Origin: Ciona intestinalis
Lineage: Eukaryota; Chordata; Ascidiacea; Phlebobranchia; Cionidae
DNA length: 64,000 bases
NCBI RefSeq assembly: GCF_000224145.3
Contig: NC_020170.2
Span: forward strand, 4,666,646-4,730,645
Reading direction: 5' to 3'
Part shown: positions 1-14,100 of the stretch, in pieces
How positions within the stretch are numbered: the first letter of the stretch is position 1
Layout of the letters: each line of letters begins with the position of its first letter
The notes under the pieces: generated by a model
What the model was told of the DNA's origin: nothing
Databases searched by the model: none
Seen by the model: the letters and a program-made list of their open reading frames with translations, nothing else
Program-made: the position numbers and the translations under genes

Positions 1-206
1 AGACAAACCGTTGGTAAAAATACCAGTTTAACTAATTTTACCAATTTTCCCGATAAATAATAATTTTACTATTGTTATACTAGTTTTCTATATAAAAGTA
101 CAAGTCATATAAAATTTATAATTACAAAAATAGCAATTTTCCCATTTTTCCCATTTTTTTATTAATAAATACCATTCTTTGACACCATTATATTTTCCAC
201 CCACAG

Positions 207-3141
207 TTATAGTGAAGAAAGAGGTTGGGAGTTGATGTGGTTGGCCACTGGTGTGTTCGCACCAAGCAACCAACTAATGCCACATCTACAAAAGTTCCTT
301 GGCACAAGGAGAGCCAATCCAATGGCCAATGATTGCTACCATAGGTGGGTTGGGCAAAACTATAAGAAAAAGAGTGGTTTGCTGTAACCATTACTTAGTG
401 TTAAGAAATTGAATACCACCATAATCTATGCTTATTTCGTTCTATAAATTCAAATCTTTTTTGGAACCAGGTCTGTAGTTTTTCGCTATACCGTTTTTTA
501 ACATCTTCTATCTGTTGTACTGTTATTGAAAAGGGAAAAAATAATTTCTCCAAACCCACACAGATACAAACGTCCAGTCACCCATGGTCAAAGAAAATAT
601 CCTCCACATCTAGTAGAGGTTGAAGCTATTCAACATAAGACGACTCAAATCTTCCATAAAGTTTATTTTCCTGATGATACAGATGAGGTAAGACAATCTT
701 GTAATTATCTTGTAAAATTTCGTTTGCTTAAAGTAACATTTTTGTAAAATTATTTTTATTATTCAATTAGTCATGTCATTTTTAATTTTCAGGCATTTGA
801 AGTTGAATCTTGCACCAGAGCCAAAGATTTCTGCCAAAACATCGCAAACCGACTCCGTTTGAAATCTGCTGATGGTTTCAGTTTATTTGTAAAGATAGCT
901 GACAAAGTGATCAGTGTTCCTGAGAGTGATTTCTTCTTTGATTTTGTTCGTCATCTTACTGATTGGTTGAAAAAAGCACGCCCAACTAAAGATGGTAAAC
1001 TATTTGCTTTAACTTTCCAAAGTGGCATTCATCAACAGTTTTACTGTAATTTAATTTTAAAAAGTAATTTGTAATGTTATCAAGTACTTTTTTTTATCGA
1101 AAATAAAAACAGTAAAGAACAAATTCAAAAATTGGTAAATTAGAATAACTTCAATTTTTTTTTATTACCAAAGTATTATAAATTGTAACTTTGTTTAACT
1201 TTGCCAGGCAGTACTAATACAACAACCTTACTACCTCAGGTTCAAATCCCACCCTCAGCTACCAAGTGTTCTTCATGAAGAAATTATGGGCAACCACCAA
1301 GCCTGGCAAAGATCCAAATGCTGACAATATATTTCATTATTATCAGGAGAGACCAAAATACTTACGTGGCTATCAGAAGTGCTCTAAAGAAGACGCTTTT
1401 GAATTGGCTGCTCTCATATACAGGTATGTAAAGTCAAATTACCTTACAATGTTATTTCTCTATATTTTAGGATTTTTGTAACTTGGTCTTCTTAGCCTAA
1501 GATTCACGGAAGTGTCTTGGTGTGTACAATTAGAAATGGTCAGCAGTAATTTTTGTTTTCCATTGTCCCAATATGGATTCTATTTGAATAAAAGACAGCT
1601 AATGCTATCTTACGCAAAATATATATCTGTCTTCGTTGAACTTGCATTTTGTCATAATTATTTGAATTTAAATAGTCTGTATGCTATTCTAATCCAATCA
1701 TGTGTGTTAATGCTGTTTTCATTTTCAGAGTTCAGTTCGGAGATGATAAAAGTCAATTCCCCAACATTCCAAGGATGTTGAAGGACCTTGCTCCTATTTA
1801 TCTTCTTCGTCAAGCTTCCCCAGATGACTGGAAGAGGGTGAGATCAGATACATCAATAAATAATAACTACTAAAGTTTCATATGTTTGTGTACAATCTTA
1901 ACATGAAAAAATTAAATTTAATCTTAGATTTAAAACCCTAGCATACTCTGTAACTCTGTTTAAAGCCAGTCAGCCACACAATATTAAACATTATACCATA
2001 CTTAGAACATCATCCACCATTACAATAAGAGCACAGTGCGAACAAAGGAAGATGCAAAACTTGCTTTCCTTAACATCATATTTAAGTGGAAGACATTTGG
2101 TTCAGCTTTCTTTGAAGTTAGAGTAAGTGTTACTGCTTCAATGTATTTTTAAAACTACATGGTATAATAGAAAATGTTGACCTTTATCGCAGGTCTCCTA
2201 TATTCTGTTGTGTAGGTTCTTACCAATACTAAATACTATATACATTGCACTCAATTTGGCTGCTCTTGTAATTACTGAATGCATACGAATAAAGGTTCCT
2301 GTGTTTAATATTAAATATATTTGCAGCAAACAACCGAGCCCAGCTATCCTGAGAACCTGATCATTGCTATTAACAAGCATGGAGTAAGCCTCATTGACCC
2401 CAAGACCAAAGCGGTACGCTGTTCAACTAAACCAAAATTTCTATGGTGTTTGCTGAAAGTTTCCATTTTTGAAAGATGCTGAAAGTTTTCATTTTTTTAT
2501 TGTAGTTTTTTTTAACTTCTTAGATCACTGATGCTGGTTTATACCATAATGTTTGAAATAAAAGTTGTGTTACATATGGCCTTTTTACCTTTTTTTATTT
2601 TCCCAGATTTGTTTCTTTTCTTCAGATTCTTGTAACGTACCACTTTGCCAACATAAGTAACTGGAGCAGCGGTAACAGTTATTTCCACATGTCAATTGGG
2701 AGTCTGGTGAAGGGAAATAAACTTCTTTGTGAAACCACATTGGTTAGTTCAACTTTTTTTTTAAATAATTGAGATTAAAAATAGTGAATTAAATGATGAA
2801 GAGCTTGTAAACAAAAGTATTTTGTAAAGATGATTTTTAGTGATGCATAAAGCTTATTTAGGTCTTGCACTTACGATTTTAAAACCACATAAAAGAGTAA
2901 TTTTTTGACACCATTTCAAAAGTACTGTTCTATGCAACTTAAGGAAATCAGTTTTATAAACGAAAGTTTGATTAAAAACGAACTTGATAAAAATAAAAAT
3001 GTAACTTTTTTTTGAATTGTTCGGATGATATTTGAGAGTTTATCTTTTTTATTGTAGGGCTACAAGATGGATGATTTACTGACTTCATATATCAGTCTTA
3101 TGCTTAACTTTGTGACAAGAAACAACAAGAGAAAGTTATGA
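207..3141 (+). CDS. MYO7A: Unconventional myosin VIIa, C-terminal part (MyTH4-FERM), 5' end outside window
   Basis: Class VII myosin heavy chain, an actin motor of sensory and microvillar bundles; only the tail is here. Exons: 207-344, 564-687, 795-994, 1240-1423, 1729-1837, 2006-2122, 2327-2413, 2626-2742, 3058-3141 (TGA), all with GT-AG borders and matching phases. Exon 207-344 encodes the end of the second MyTH4 domain ([17 protein letters not shown]). Later exons encode the second FERM domain, with [80 protein letters not shown] and [13 protein letters not shown]. These stretches are almost identical to vertebrate MYO7A as I recall it, so orthology (versus MYO7B) is likely but not proven. 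Bases 1-206 are read as intron. The protein ends in a basic RNNKRKL. A canonical AATAAA lies at 3395-3400. Confidence 0.95.
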
Positions 3142-3394
3142 CCAACTAAATAATCAAAAAGCTAAAAATAGTTTAAAATCTTGGAGATCTTTTCCAAGAT
3201 TGGCGGTTTGTGTGTATTCTATATATATGGGAAAGGTGATTGATTTGTAACTAGCCTTAAAGTAAAGTTTGGTTGTTTTCTTTATGTACCATAGAAGGCT
3301 GTTTGCGATCTAAAACTCTGTGATTTCAATATAATTATTTTCCTGTACAGAGCTTTATTGTGTTAATTTATTCTATATTTTACCTGGTTTCAGC

Positions 3395-3400
3395 AATAAA
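3395..3400 (+). promoter_or_regulatory. Polyadenylation signal of the myosin VII gene
   Basis: AATAAA about 250 bases after the MYO7A stop codon, the first canonical hexamer on the plus strand there. Inferred from position only. Confidence 0.5.
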
Positions 3401-4219
3401 TAGACTTAATCTTGTTTAATTAACGACATTCCACTGCTAAATACTGCTGCATTTCTTCTTGTGTTGGTAATTTCGCTTGGTTAAATAAATCTTTTTATCA
3501 AGAGCCAGAAACATTGGGTGTAAATTAAACCATTGTGTTTTTTATAATTAAATAATTTAAAACAGTAAAAAAGGGAAACCCAGGAATTACTTTCAGAAGA
3601 TTAAACATTTTTCTTGGATGTCATTTATTTCTTGTTATAAAGATATTTTTTATAAGGAGGAAAACATTTTTCTAGCACCCATTTAAGCATGATTTAAGTT
3701 GCACTACCAAATGAGTCATTTAATCTTGTTGCACTCGTTTATGTAGCAGGAATGTAGTATAGAGAAGACCAGACGATCGGCGGTATTTATCTCAGTAACC
3801 ACAAGGAACGGATTTGTTTTTTTGGCACTTGTTTTTGCGGATTAATTAGATTTCGATATCATAAAATTTACGTAACACAAACCACGAGAAAACTCGTCGA
3901 GTTATTTTTTTACAACAAGCAAGTCACAGTTTCAAGTATTCCCAGAACTGAAAGAGACAGCTTTTTTCGCTGATTTACTTGTTTTCGCCGATTAGATAAC
4001 GGCAAAATTGCGTAAACATTTATGTAACAAAAATCACGCTTTTTAATCAACAAACCCGTTTTCTATGGTAAAATAACATTTGGACGCCTAAAATATGTTA
4101 AAGAAAAGCAGTCTATATAAATTTCTAACAAAAAAAGAACAATTACAATACGCGTGGCAGAATTTTTCACGGATTCTGCGTGAGGACCGTGCCCGACGGC
4201 GGTTGTACGTGCCGTGCGT

Positions 4220-4667
4220 CAGAGTCGTATAAACACCGAGTAGTCCAACTGCCGTCTATGTGTGTCCAAAATAGAGCAAAAGTGGTGACTTTTACAATGG
4301 GTTTAAACGAACTTGTTAAGTTTTGTTTGTGTTTTCCTATTGTGGGAAGGTGTAAAACAGCTTCTATTTACCTTACCAAACATTTTTTTTAAAAAATGTA
4401 TAAATTTAGCCGCATTAAATGACTAAAATGTCGCAAATCAACCGCTTCTAATTCTAATTTTTGACTTTTTTTGACACAGAAAACAAATAACACATGTTTT
4501 TTACATTTTTCAACCTTTAAATTTGTTTTTAGGCCCAAGTTTTTCTGTAATTTACCGAAAAACATACATTTTCCCTATACCTACTGTGTTATTTTGGAAC
4601 CAAATTGCCGTTCAATTTGTGTTTTACGTAACAATGGGTTGGACTACTCGGTATTTCTATGGCTCTG
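4220..4667. repeat. Long-range inverted repeat upstream of RAD54L2
   Basis: Arm 4220-4248 (CAGAGTCGTATAAACACCGA...) pairs with the reverse complement of 4639-4667 at 24 of 29 positions; the innermost 14 bases are perfect. The 390-base loop shows no gene. It could be a degraded foldback transposon or a regulatory palindrome. The flanks outside the arms diverge, so no clean element ends are visible. Confidence 0.55.
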
Positions 4668-5139
4668 CCGTGCGTCGTCTTTGCGACAGCCAGCCTTTAA
4701 CGGCGTCAAGCTGTCCATTGATCCAATCTGAGAGCTTACATAATGCGCGAGAATAAAAGAAGAAGGGAAACGTCATGTCGATGATTCACTCTCGTTCTCA
4801 AAAGCGAGTTAAAGCTAAGGGAACTTTAAGCACAGGGAGCTGTGTTAGTGCAAACAAAGGGTAAGGGAAGTTGATACGAGGTATGTTTCATACGGTCTAC
4901 TGAAACAGGGAGTTTGTGAAATAATTGTAATACAGGTGTACCGGTCGCCTTCAAATCGTACACGTATTACTGTATTGATATATTATTTTAGAGTTATTAC
5001 CTGTCTAAGTCTTTGTCACAAGGACTAATCATTGTAGTATGGGACCTGGTTTAATTTTATAATAAATTTAAATATACAGGTATTCAAAACATACATAGGG
5101 GAAATATTTTGAAAAAGAGTGGTTCATTTGTCGCTGGAC

Positions 5140-8100
5140 ATGTCGTTTTCATATCCAACCAATTGTATGCCAGTTGGGGAGATACAGAACAACATGAACG
5201 GGTATGTAGAATATAGCATATCTATATTTAAATTGTTTGTTTTTCTATTGTAAAATAAGTTCATCATTTTATAAAACATTCGCAATGAAAATAGTGGCCA
5301 GATTGTGGATAAAGAATAGCATGAAAAAATAGGTTCAAACCTCGCTAAGTTTAGTAGATTTCAAAGAAAAAATTCATATAGTTTGTTACTAATCATACAT
5401 TATAAAACGTTAATAAATAGTTGCTTTTTAAATGTATTTTCTATTCTATATGGGTGAGGCCTAAGGCCATATGACGGGCCTTGTTAAAAAACAAGTATAG
5501 GCCAGACTCCGCCAGAGTTAGAGCTTACACCCACAGCATTACACTCACATTCGTAAATATATATTCTAAATTTAGGTCCATTATATCAGTCCTATAAAAC
5601 CTGAATAAATTAAAACGCTTTGTCTTTACTATGTCATTGAGGGTTGAGGTCACTCCTATATAATTATCGCCTGAAATCCATTAACTATTCATCCATGTTT
5701 TTAGTCAACATGAAGAGCAACTGAATAATTTATGCAGCGGGGATCAAGAACGAGAAGATGCAGAGGAAAGGTTGAACTTGTTATCAGGTAAACAAACATT
5801 AAATTTTCTGCATTGATATTTAGTAAAGGCTACCTGTTGATGCATATACTTTGCTGCTATAGTAAAGAATATTTATCAACATGTTTGTTTTTCCAGTCCT
5901 TATTTTATCGTACTTAAATGGCTTAGATTTTTGTCACTCATTTGGCATCCTAACTTGGTGGTATGATGAATGAAGATCATTTACATAAATAGGATTGAGT
6001 AATGGGCCGACTCTCTAGCCTAATTATGGGTGCCCATGACTTTCACACTGATTGAAAATATTTACACACACACTAAATAAAAATTCACAATAGTTTACTT
6101 CATATTTTCTGGCGTTGAACTTATAACAATCTGCCAGTAATTTCTGTTACTCCTGGGGCTCATACACCCGTCTTTCATATCTTCACACTGATAACTTCCT
6201 GTTTAGCTGTATGCAGTCATAGCCAGCAATGACATATACCGTAACACAATTGTCTAACCCCCCTTGAACTGTTGTGAACCATGGTACTAAGGACATCATG
6301 ATGTTATATTGCATTTTACATTCTAATACACGGAGGCTAAAGCTGGTTTATTTGGTTTAAAATACTGAGCTAGTTGAATAATCCGGGTTGGTTTGTATTG
6401 TCTATTTTACTGCTTTAACAAGTAAACGTTACGACTTATAAGGTAGATTTGTTTTTAAGTAATTTGTTTAGTGTGTTAAACTATTTTTGCCTTTTTGAAA
6501 GTTTGGCACCTACACCTATACAAGAGGCTAGCCAAAGGTAAGGGAGGTCAATAGGGGGTCTGAAACCCTTCTTCTTTTGTGAAAATAAGGCATGAAATAA
6601 GCGTGCTTCATTGGGCTACACATTTCATTTTGTTATTTTTAAATTTATTTTGCATGGTTTAATTTGCGTCATTTTCATCCAAGATTTTATCGATGATGGA
6701 GAGGAAATGGAAGAAGAATTGGAAGAGGAAGAAGATGAGAGTGATAACTCTGATCCCGAGTCCCCATCCATACAAGATCCCAGTGTTGCTGGTGAATGCA
6801 GTGCTTCCAATGAAAATGGTGAAAAAACTCAGAAAAACAATGAAATAAATGGCAACACTACGACTAAGAAAAGGCGTCGCAAGAAAATAGACCCAAACAA
6901 AAGAAAGAAGATTCGGTAATATTGAGTTTTAACTTTTAATATAACAATAAAATGTGAGTGTAATTGAAACTAGATAGTGACATTTTAATATACATTTTGG
7001 ATTCCCTAGCTTGTTTGCACTTCACAATTCCAGTTTCTGTTTGCTCTGAATGTTTACTTTATCTTTATACCTTGATGGTGTAACTCAACTAGGACTACCT
7101 GTATGCTAATTTTTTAGTTGAAGCTTAACTGCTACAAATCTCAGTTTTATTCCATACGCCATAGTTTTGCCCCTGCTGATTTCCTCACCAAAAGACTGCT
7201 AATTGAAGTTCTAATTTTTTTGCAATATTTTCGCAAATTATTAAAAAAAATTACAGGCATAAATACCTGCATGCGAATCTATGTTATGTTTTAATAAAGT
7301 AGACAGGTGTTAATTGTCTGTGACGTAGTTCAACCCCCCACATAGTATTAAAAGGTAAACAATTTGCTTTTAATGACCTGTCACCAGTGGTAAAACTAAG
7401 CCATGGGAACCACTTTGCACCTGTAGACCTGTTTATTATCAGCTATGGGTGTTTATTAAATAAAAACTCATTTGTTTGTCAGCAATCATTTACTTAGTCA
7501 TTGTGACTTGACTATTTATTAAAATACATATCAAGTGTTGTTCCCGAGTAAAACATTGCTCAGACCTACACATGAGTGGTATGATAGTCATGCACTCGTG
7601 TTATTAAAGCTATCGTTACCCGGCTACACAAAGATAAATAAGTTACATTCATTTATTCATATTTTTTAACTAAAACTATTAGAAAATATTTTTCCATATT
7701 ACTTTAGTTAAACATACAAAAATTATTAGAAAAATGTTCACTGAGGACAAACTGAACACGGATACTCTGCTTGCGATGAAAGAAGAAGAATCCAGGATGA
7801 AAAGAATCGAGGAGCAAGCCCACAACCGTGTTATACAACAGGTTTTTATCACATTAACAAAAGCCTAGGACTAATTTTTTCGTGTAACGTTTTATATTTT
7901 ACATAAAATAATTTATAGTTTCGTACCTATGTGTAAATCAACTCGCTGTTATGTGTTAACACTTCACCTTTATTAAGTAGGCCTATTAAATAGTGATGTA
8001 CCGAATCGTTAAAAAAACGATTCGGCCGAAACCGAATATTCGGCCATTTGTGCCGAATCAATTCGGCCGAATCAACCGAATCGTTTATGACGTCATCCGA

Positions 8101-11100
8101 ACCTACGGCGACGGGCGGTCGGTAAAAACGACAAAGGAAAATACTTTATCATGGCACCGTGTCACACACAAGTATCAACAATTTCAATATAAGTCTTTAA
8201 TGTGGCAATAAAGCGTTGTGGGAAACATTAGTCTCCTAATAACGCGCGTATTTACGAACCAAAACTACAGGGAAGGTAAATCGTTGGGAGAAAAGCACAA
8301 CGGTGACGGACGAGCGTGGATTAGATAAATTTAATTTTATTGCAACACGGACGAGCATTTAATTCGAGAACTTAAAAATTCTTTACTGTAACGGCGTAAC
8401 CATTGACAAGACCTGTGTTACGCAAACAAAAAAAAAATATTTACTTTTGTGACGAAAAAAACATTGTGTATGAGCGTCCCATTTTACGNNNNNNNNNNNN
8501 NNNNNNNNNNNNNNNNNNNNNNNNNNNNNNNNNNNNNNGTTCTGAGTAAAAGCATGGTGTTTTTTAGGTCATCCTATGGTTAAATATAGTTACACTTATA
8601 TTAATCAAATGTTCCTAGTTAGCTTTTTTAGTCATTAAGCATATTACCAACAACCAGGGTGATAATCTTCTGCTGATTTCCGCCTTTTTCGGTCAAAAAG
8701 GTGATTGCGGTATTTTAGTCTTTACGTGCGTGGTAGATTCATAGTTTAAGTTTAGATTTTTTAGCATTTTTCTTTTTAATTAAGCTCCAATCTTATCCCT
8801 GATTATTTGATATTTTGATCTCCAGCGGATGTGATCTGCATTAGTAGTGACAGTGAGGAGGAAGAAGAAAAATCAGCGATCAACATAAGTTCCGATAGTG
8901 ATGATGATGTCATTTGTACCGGGGAGGTTCAGAATGAAGAACGGGAAGAAATGGATGTTAATAACTGGTAAGAGAAAAAAGGTGTTTTTAAGATAGGTCA
9001 GCTTGTTATTGGTGGCAATTTATGTATTTGTAAAAAATACGAAAGGAAAATTGTTTTCTGTGGTTTTCAGCAGTTAAAAATTACGAAAAATTGAAATATC
9101 TTGAAAATAACTTATTTGTTCTCCCTTCCCAGTGGTATGCATGTGGAAGATTCCATGAATCAACCAGATGATCAGGGAAGAGTCCTCGTCAATGTGAATC
9201 GTCCTCCAACTGAACCAGAGATCTTCCTTTCTCCTCAATTGGCAAGATCAGTGTTGCCACACCAGGTAAAACTTATGGCAGTGATGACCAAGTTTTTATT
9301 AGAAATTATTATTAATTCTTCAGGGGGCAAAGTTTATTGATACTAATTTGAAAAACTGCTTAAGGTTGTGAACCTTTTTTTTCTAAATATATATATATAG
9401 TGAGAGACTGAGAGGTTTTTTTTCTGGAATTTTTTTCAAGATTGTCATAGGTTTGGTAATGGAAAGAAGACTACCAATAAACTTATGACCTAGAACAAAA
9501 TTTCATAAAATAAACAGCAATATTAACCTCAGATTGGAGGAATTCGTTTCATGTTTGACAACATAGTAGAATCTCTCACCCACTTTGAGAAAAGCCCAGG
9601 ATTTGGTTGTATACTTGCCCATTCTATGGGTCTTGGGAAGACACTACAAGTCATCTCTTTTATCGATATCTTTCTACGCTACACGACAGCACGCACAGTT
9701 CTCTGCGTGGTTCCGGTTAGTTTTTTGTTTTGTAACAAGAATTTGTAACCTATGTAACAAGAAATTGTAACAATTGATTTTTATTGTAAATTTTTATATT
9801 TTCTGTTAAAGAATATTTTACATTAATTAGAACCTTAATTTTTAATTATGAATAAAGAGTTTTTTAATAATAATGTTTAATTATTAATTAAGTGTTTTTT
9901 ACATTAATTAACAATAAATATATATGTATCAACTTATACACCTATTTTAGATAACATTTTCCATTTTGAACACCTAATTTCCTATGTTACATAATCAAAA
10001 GTAATGTGTCTTACATAGTAGCACAAACTGCATGTTATTTAACACAACACCTGCCTGTTACGTAAGCATCCGCGGGACCACAGGCAGGGCCTATTTAAAC
10101 CCAAGAATTATTAGATTTTCCAATAAATACAAAATAACAAAAACAGTTAATACTGATCAATATTTTCCTATGCACGTGCTTGAATGCCACGTGCCGTTTG
10201 TTTTTTCTCCTTTCGTTATTCTTATCTAACCAAAAAATCAACAAGATTTAGTCAGTCTTATCTTGTTATATATAAAACATATAATTACTGTGGTTTCTAT
10301 TTATATTTTCAGCAATGGTGTTATTATGTTTAAAAGGAAACTATTTCACATCAAAAATAACTTAGCTCAAATTTTTTCAGTTTATATTTATTATATATAT
10401 ATTAAATATTTTTACAAAACTTGCATTTAAACCTAGTAGCTTAGCCAAACGAGGCATTAAAACAAGTTTCATGTTAAAAGTTTAATGATCATAAAGTGCC
10501 ATTTCCCCCATATACAGGTTAACACTCTAATGAACTGGGTATCTGAGTTTGAAATGTGGTTACCGACGGAAGCAAAGTCGGAAAACTCGAGTGATTTCTC
10601 CCCCCGGCCGTTTCGTGTTCATCTACTGTGTGATAACCACAAAAATATTGACTCTCGGTGAGTTTGTGTTTTATTAGAGTTAGGGAAAGATGGGACACCT
10701 TCCGTTTCTTTTAGTAGTAAACAAAAAACCTTCATAAAATTATAAAACCATATCCTCACGACTCCCATAGACGTTGGTAAATGTTTAAAACAAGATCAGG
10801 GTATTTGGATAATGTGCTAAGGGTGGCCCGTCCCTACTATATAAAACAACCTATGAAAACTACCGTGCTATAATTACAAAAATATTGACTCTCTGTAACT
10901 GAGTAGTGTTATTGCAGCTTAACATTTTCCCGCATTTATTTTGGGTATGGTATTAAAATATTCGGTGGTTTTTGGTTTTCCACCACACTTACATAAGCCT
11001 CTACTTAAATGCGTTATGTAAGGAATAAAATGTGGGAGCATCACACTGGCAGTAGACTGTATTCTACATTTACATGTTTTTAATTATGTTATGAGTGTAA

Positions 11101-14100
11101 CTGTACTTTAACAATGTCACTTCAAATTTTACTAAAAATTACACATGACCCTTACCTGAAGTAGTCAACTTATTTATTACCTATTTAAAAAACGCAGATC
11201 AAAGGTAGTCAGTGAATGGTACACGCATGGTGGAGTGCTTTTACTTGGTTATGAGATGTATCGTCTTCTTACAAGTCGTAAACCAAGGAAGAAAAAGGCA
11301 AAGAAACCGAGCAAATCTAAATCATCAATGGTGATTGATGTAGAAGAGGAAGACAGACTTTCTTCTTTATCAGCAGGTAGTGTAATGTTTACAATGTAGT
11401 CAGAATTCCTATTCTAGTTTTTCTTAAGGTAGTTTTTGTTTCTGAGTAACCTCAACACTCTTAAAGTGATATTTTTAAGTAATTCTTGGACAAAAAGTCT
11501 TAAAATATATTCTATTTTTTTAAGGTAATTTATGGACCAATCGTTGTATTAATTATTATTAGGTTTTTCTTAGGTATTAATGAACTTGTTTCTACACATA
11601 CTGGTTTGTGTCTTGACTTTACTTATGTAATTGTTGTTATATAATAAGTTCCACACAGTTTGAAACATAATAACATATGCAAAACTTTAGGGGTTAACAC
11701 TTTTGAAACAGATGTGAAATATTTTTACCACCGCTATTTTTTCTTAAATAGCTTTTACTCTGTTAGGTGTCTATACAAACTGAAACAAGCAGAGTTAAAC
11801 GACTATTACTACAACTGCATTTTAACAATATCACTCCAGATTTTACCAAAATTTAAAAAATCACGCTTATACATTAGACAACATACTTGTACCAGTATCT
11901 AGCTTTGATCCCAGTATCCTACATTCTATTAAATGCACAAACCAATTAGCCAACAATAGCCAGTTAATCTTAACCATTACATACAGGCATGCAGGACAGT
12001 CTTCTCCAGCCCGGCCCTGACCTGATAATATGTGATGAAGGCCATAGGATAAAGAACAGCCATGCCAGTATATCACAAATGTTAAAGAACGTCAAAACTA
12101 GAAGAAGGGTCGTTCTTACTGGTTATCCTCTCCAGGTAAAATTCCTTTTGATTTATATGTATATATTTAAGTTATGTAGGCCGATTATGTAAAGTATTTA
12201 GCTTTTAATGAAAAATTGTTTGTTTTTTGCATAGAAAATGGGGTTGTGTATTTTTGACTTGTTAATAAGAATGTTAAACTATTGTACAAATACCACATGT
12301 CTATTAGAATCAATACCAGTTATCAATTCATGTACAATGTGTCAGATTAAAAAAACATTACATAAATTAATAACCTTAGTTTACATTGTTTGGACAAATC
12401 CAGAACTGACCATAAAATGCATGTTTTATGTACTTATCTACACAAAAAATCTCATACACTAACCACCCATATGTTAACCATATACAACCCACTTTACAGA
12501 ACAACCTGATAGAATATTGGTGTATGGTGGATTTTGTGCGGCCCAATTTTCTGGGTACAAGGCAAGAGTTCTCCAACATGTTCGAACGTCCCATCTCTAA
12601 TGGACAGTGTAAAGACAGTACAGTTGCAGATGTTAGGTTGATGAGATTCAGATCTCATGTACTGCATAGTCTACTGAAGGGATTTGTACAAAGACGGTAA
12701 GTTTTTTAATGTATACACCACTTATCTTGTAACAGAATATTAAACTTAAACGTGTGAATTTAGTTTAAAGTTATACGCATTTATAAATATTTAAACAAAC
12801 TGTTGTATACATTTTTTTATTTTACACAATTAAATTTAAAATTACAGGTTTTTTTTTATTAATATTTAAAAGAAATATTTTATTTTAAGAAAACAAAACG
12901 ATTTTTTTAATACTTTCTAAAGCACCTTAAACTATCTTTTTGATCTCTAGATCTCACTCTGTCCTCCAGAAGACTCTTCCTCACAAGGAAGAGCATGTTT
13001 TGATGATCCGTTTGTCACAGTGGCAGAAAAAGTTATACAACACGTTCATTAAACAAAAGATGGAAGGAGGGTCAGGAAATTGGTGTAGCTCAGCAAATCC
13101 TATTAAAGCTTTCTCTGTATGCTGCAAGGTAAACAGTCAAACTTTTTCATGTTTACTTCTTAATATTATTTAGTTTTTTTCTAATTTTGGCCCAAAATCA
13201 GTTTTAAAATAGCTAATGTTATTCTCCTGCTTTGGGAGTGGAAAATAAATTACTGTTACCAAAAAATACTTAACATTTTATTCCTTAATACTGTATAAGT
13301 TTTTGCTAATTTTTCAATTTTCAAAACTACAGTATTGTTTCAGTTTTATAAAACTAATTTTTTTTTTTTTTGAAAAATTAGTTACATCCATTTTTGCTCC
13401 AGATCTGGAACCATCCAGACGTCCTGCATCGAACTGTCCTCCAGAAGACTGACTTGCAATCCAACGGAAGTGAACTCCTTGATGCAGACTTTGATCTTCC
13501 GGACCTCAACGTGGACTCTCCATCCAGGAAATTAAAACAACTTCCTAAAACGTAAATTATGTTTTGTTAACAGTTTAAACTACTTTTCCATACTATATGA
13601 TATATATGCTGGCTATCTGTATGTAGTTTCTGCGTGTATCTCGTTAAATATTTTGTTTGTGTGTTGTAAGTTAGATCAAATGCCCAATGGTTAATTTTTG
13701 CTTAGTGTAGCGAAGGAATGGCGGTTGTTATAACACTGGTGTTCTTTTTTATACACCTTGTGCTCACTTGTATGTTACCACATAGGTAACCTTGTTGGTA
13801 TATATTTTTTTGGAGTTATCACTTAATTTTAAACACACACAACTATACTCCAGCAGTGAGAATCCCACCAGCTTAGCAAACACTGTGCAAACAAACGCTG
13901 TTGGCCCTTTTTCTGCTGACAAACCTGAAAGTAGTTTAGATTGGGTAAGTTGGAATTTCTTTCATTGAAAAACAAAATTTCTGCATAAAACTGTCCAATT
14001 CTGTCTAATAATTTGAAAAAATAAAATAATCGCCAATATGTTTATGGCTTGTACAAACCATTCATTTTCTGCAAAACATTTTCATAATTAACCTTTGGAA

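Larger units (their letters stand above)
3142..5139. other. Intergenic region between MYO7A and RAD54L2
   Basis: Holds the myosin 3' UTR and the presumed RAD54L2 promoter and 5' UTR. Short open frames at 4180-4392 and 4471-4756 have no recognisable product. The only structure I can support is a 29-base inverted repeat (4220-4248 with 4639-4667). No TATA box or initiator could be fixed. Confidence 0.5.

Noticed and set aside
4471..4756. Two overlapping plus-strand frames of 86 and 77 codons
   Set aside because: No recognisable motif, poor start context and overlap with the inverted-repeat arm; more likely intergenic.
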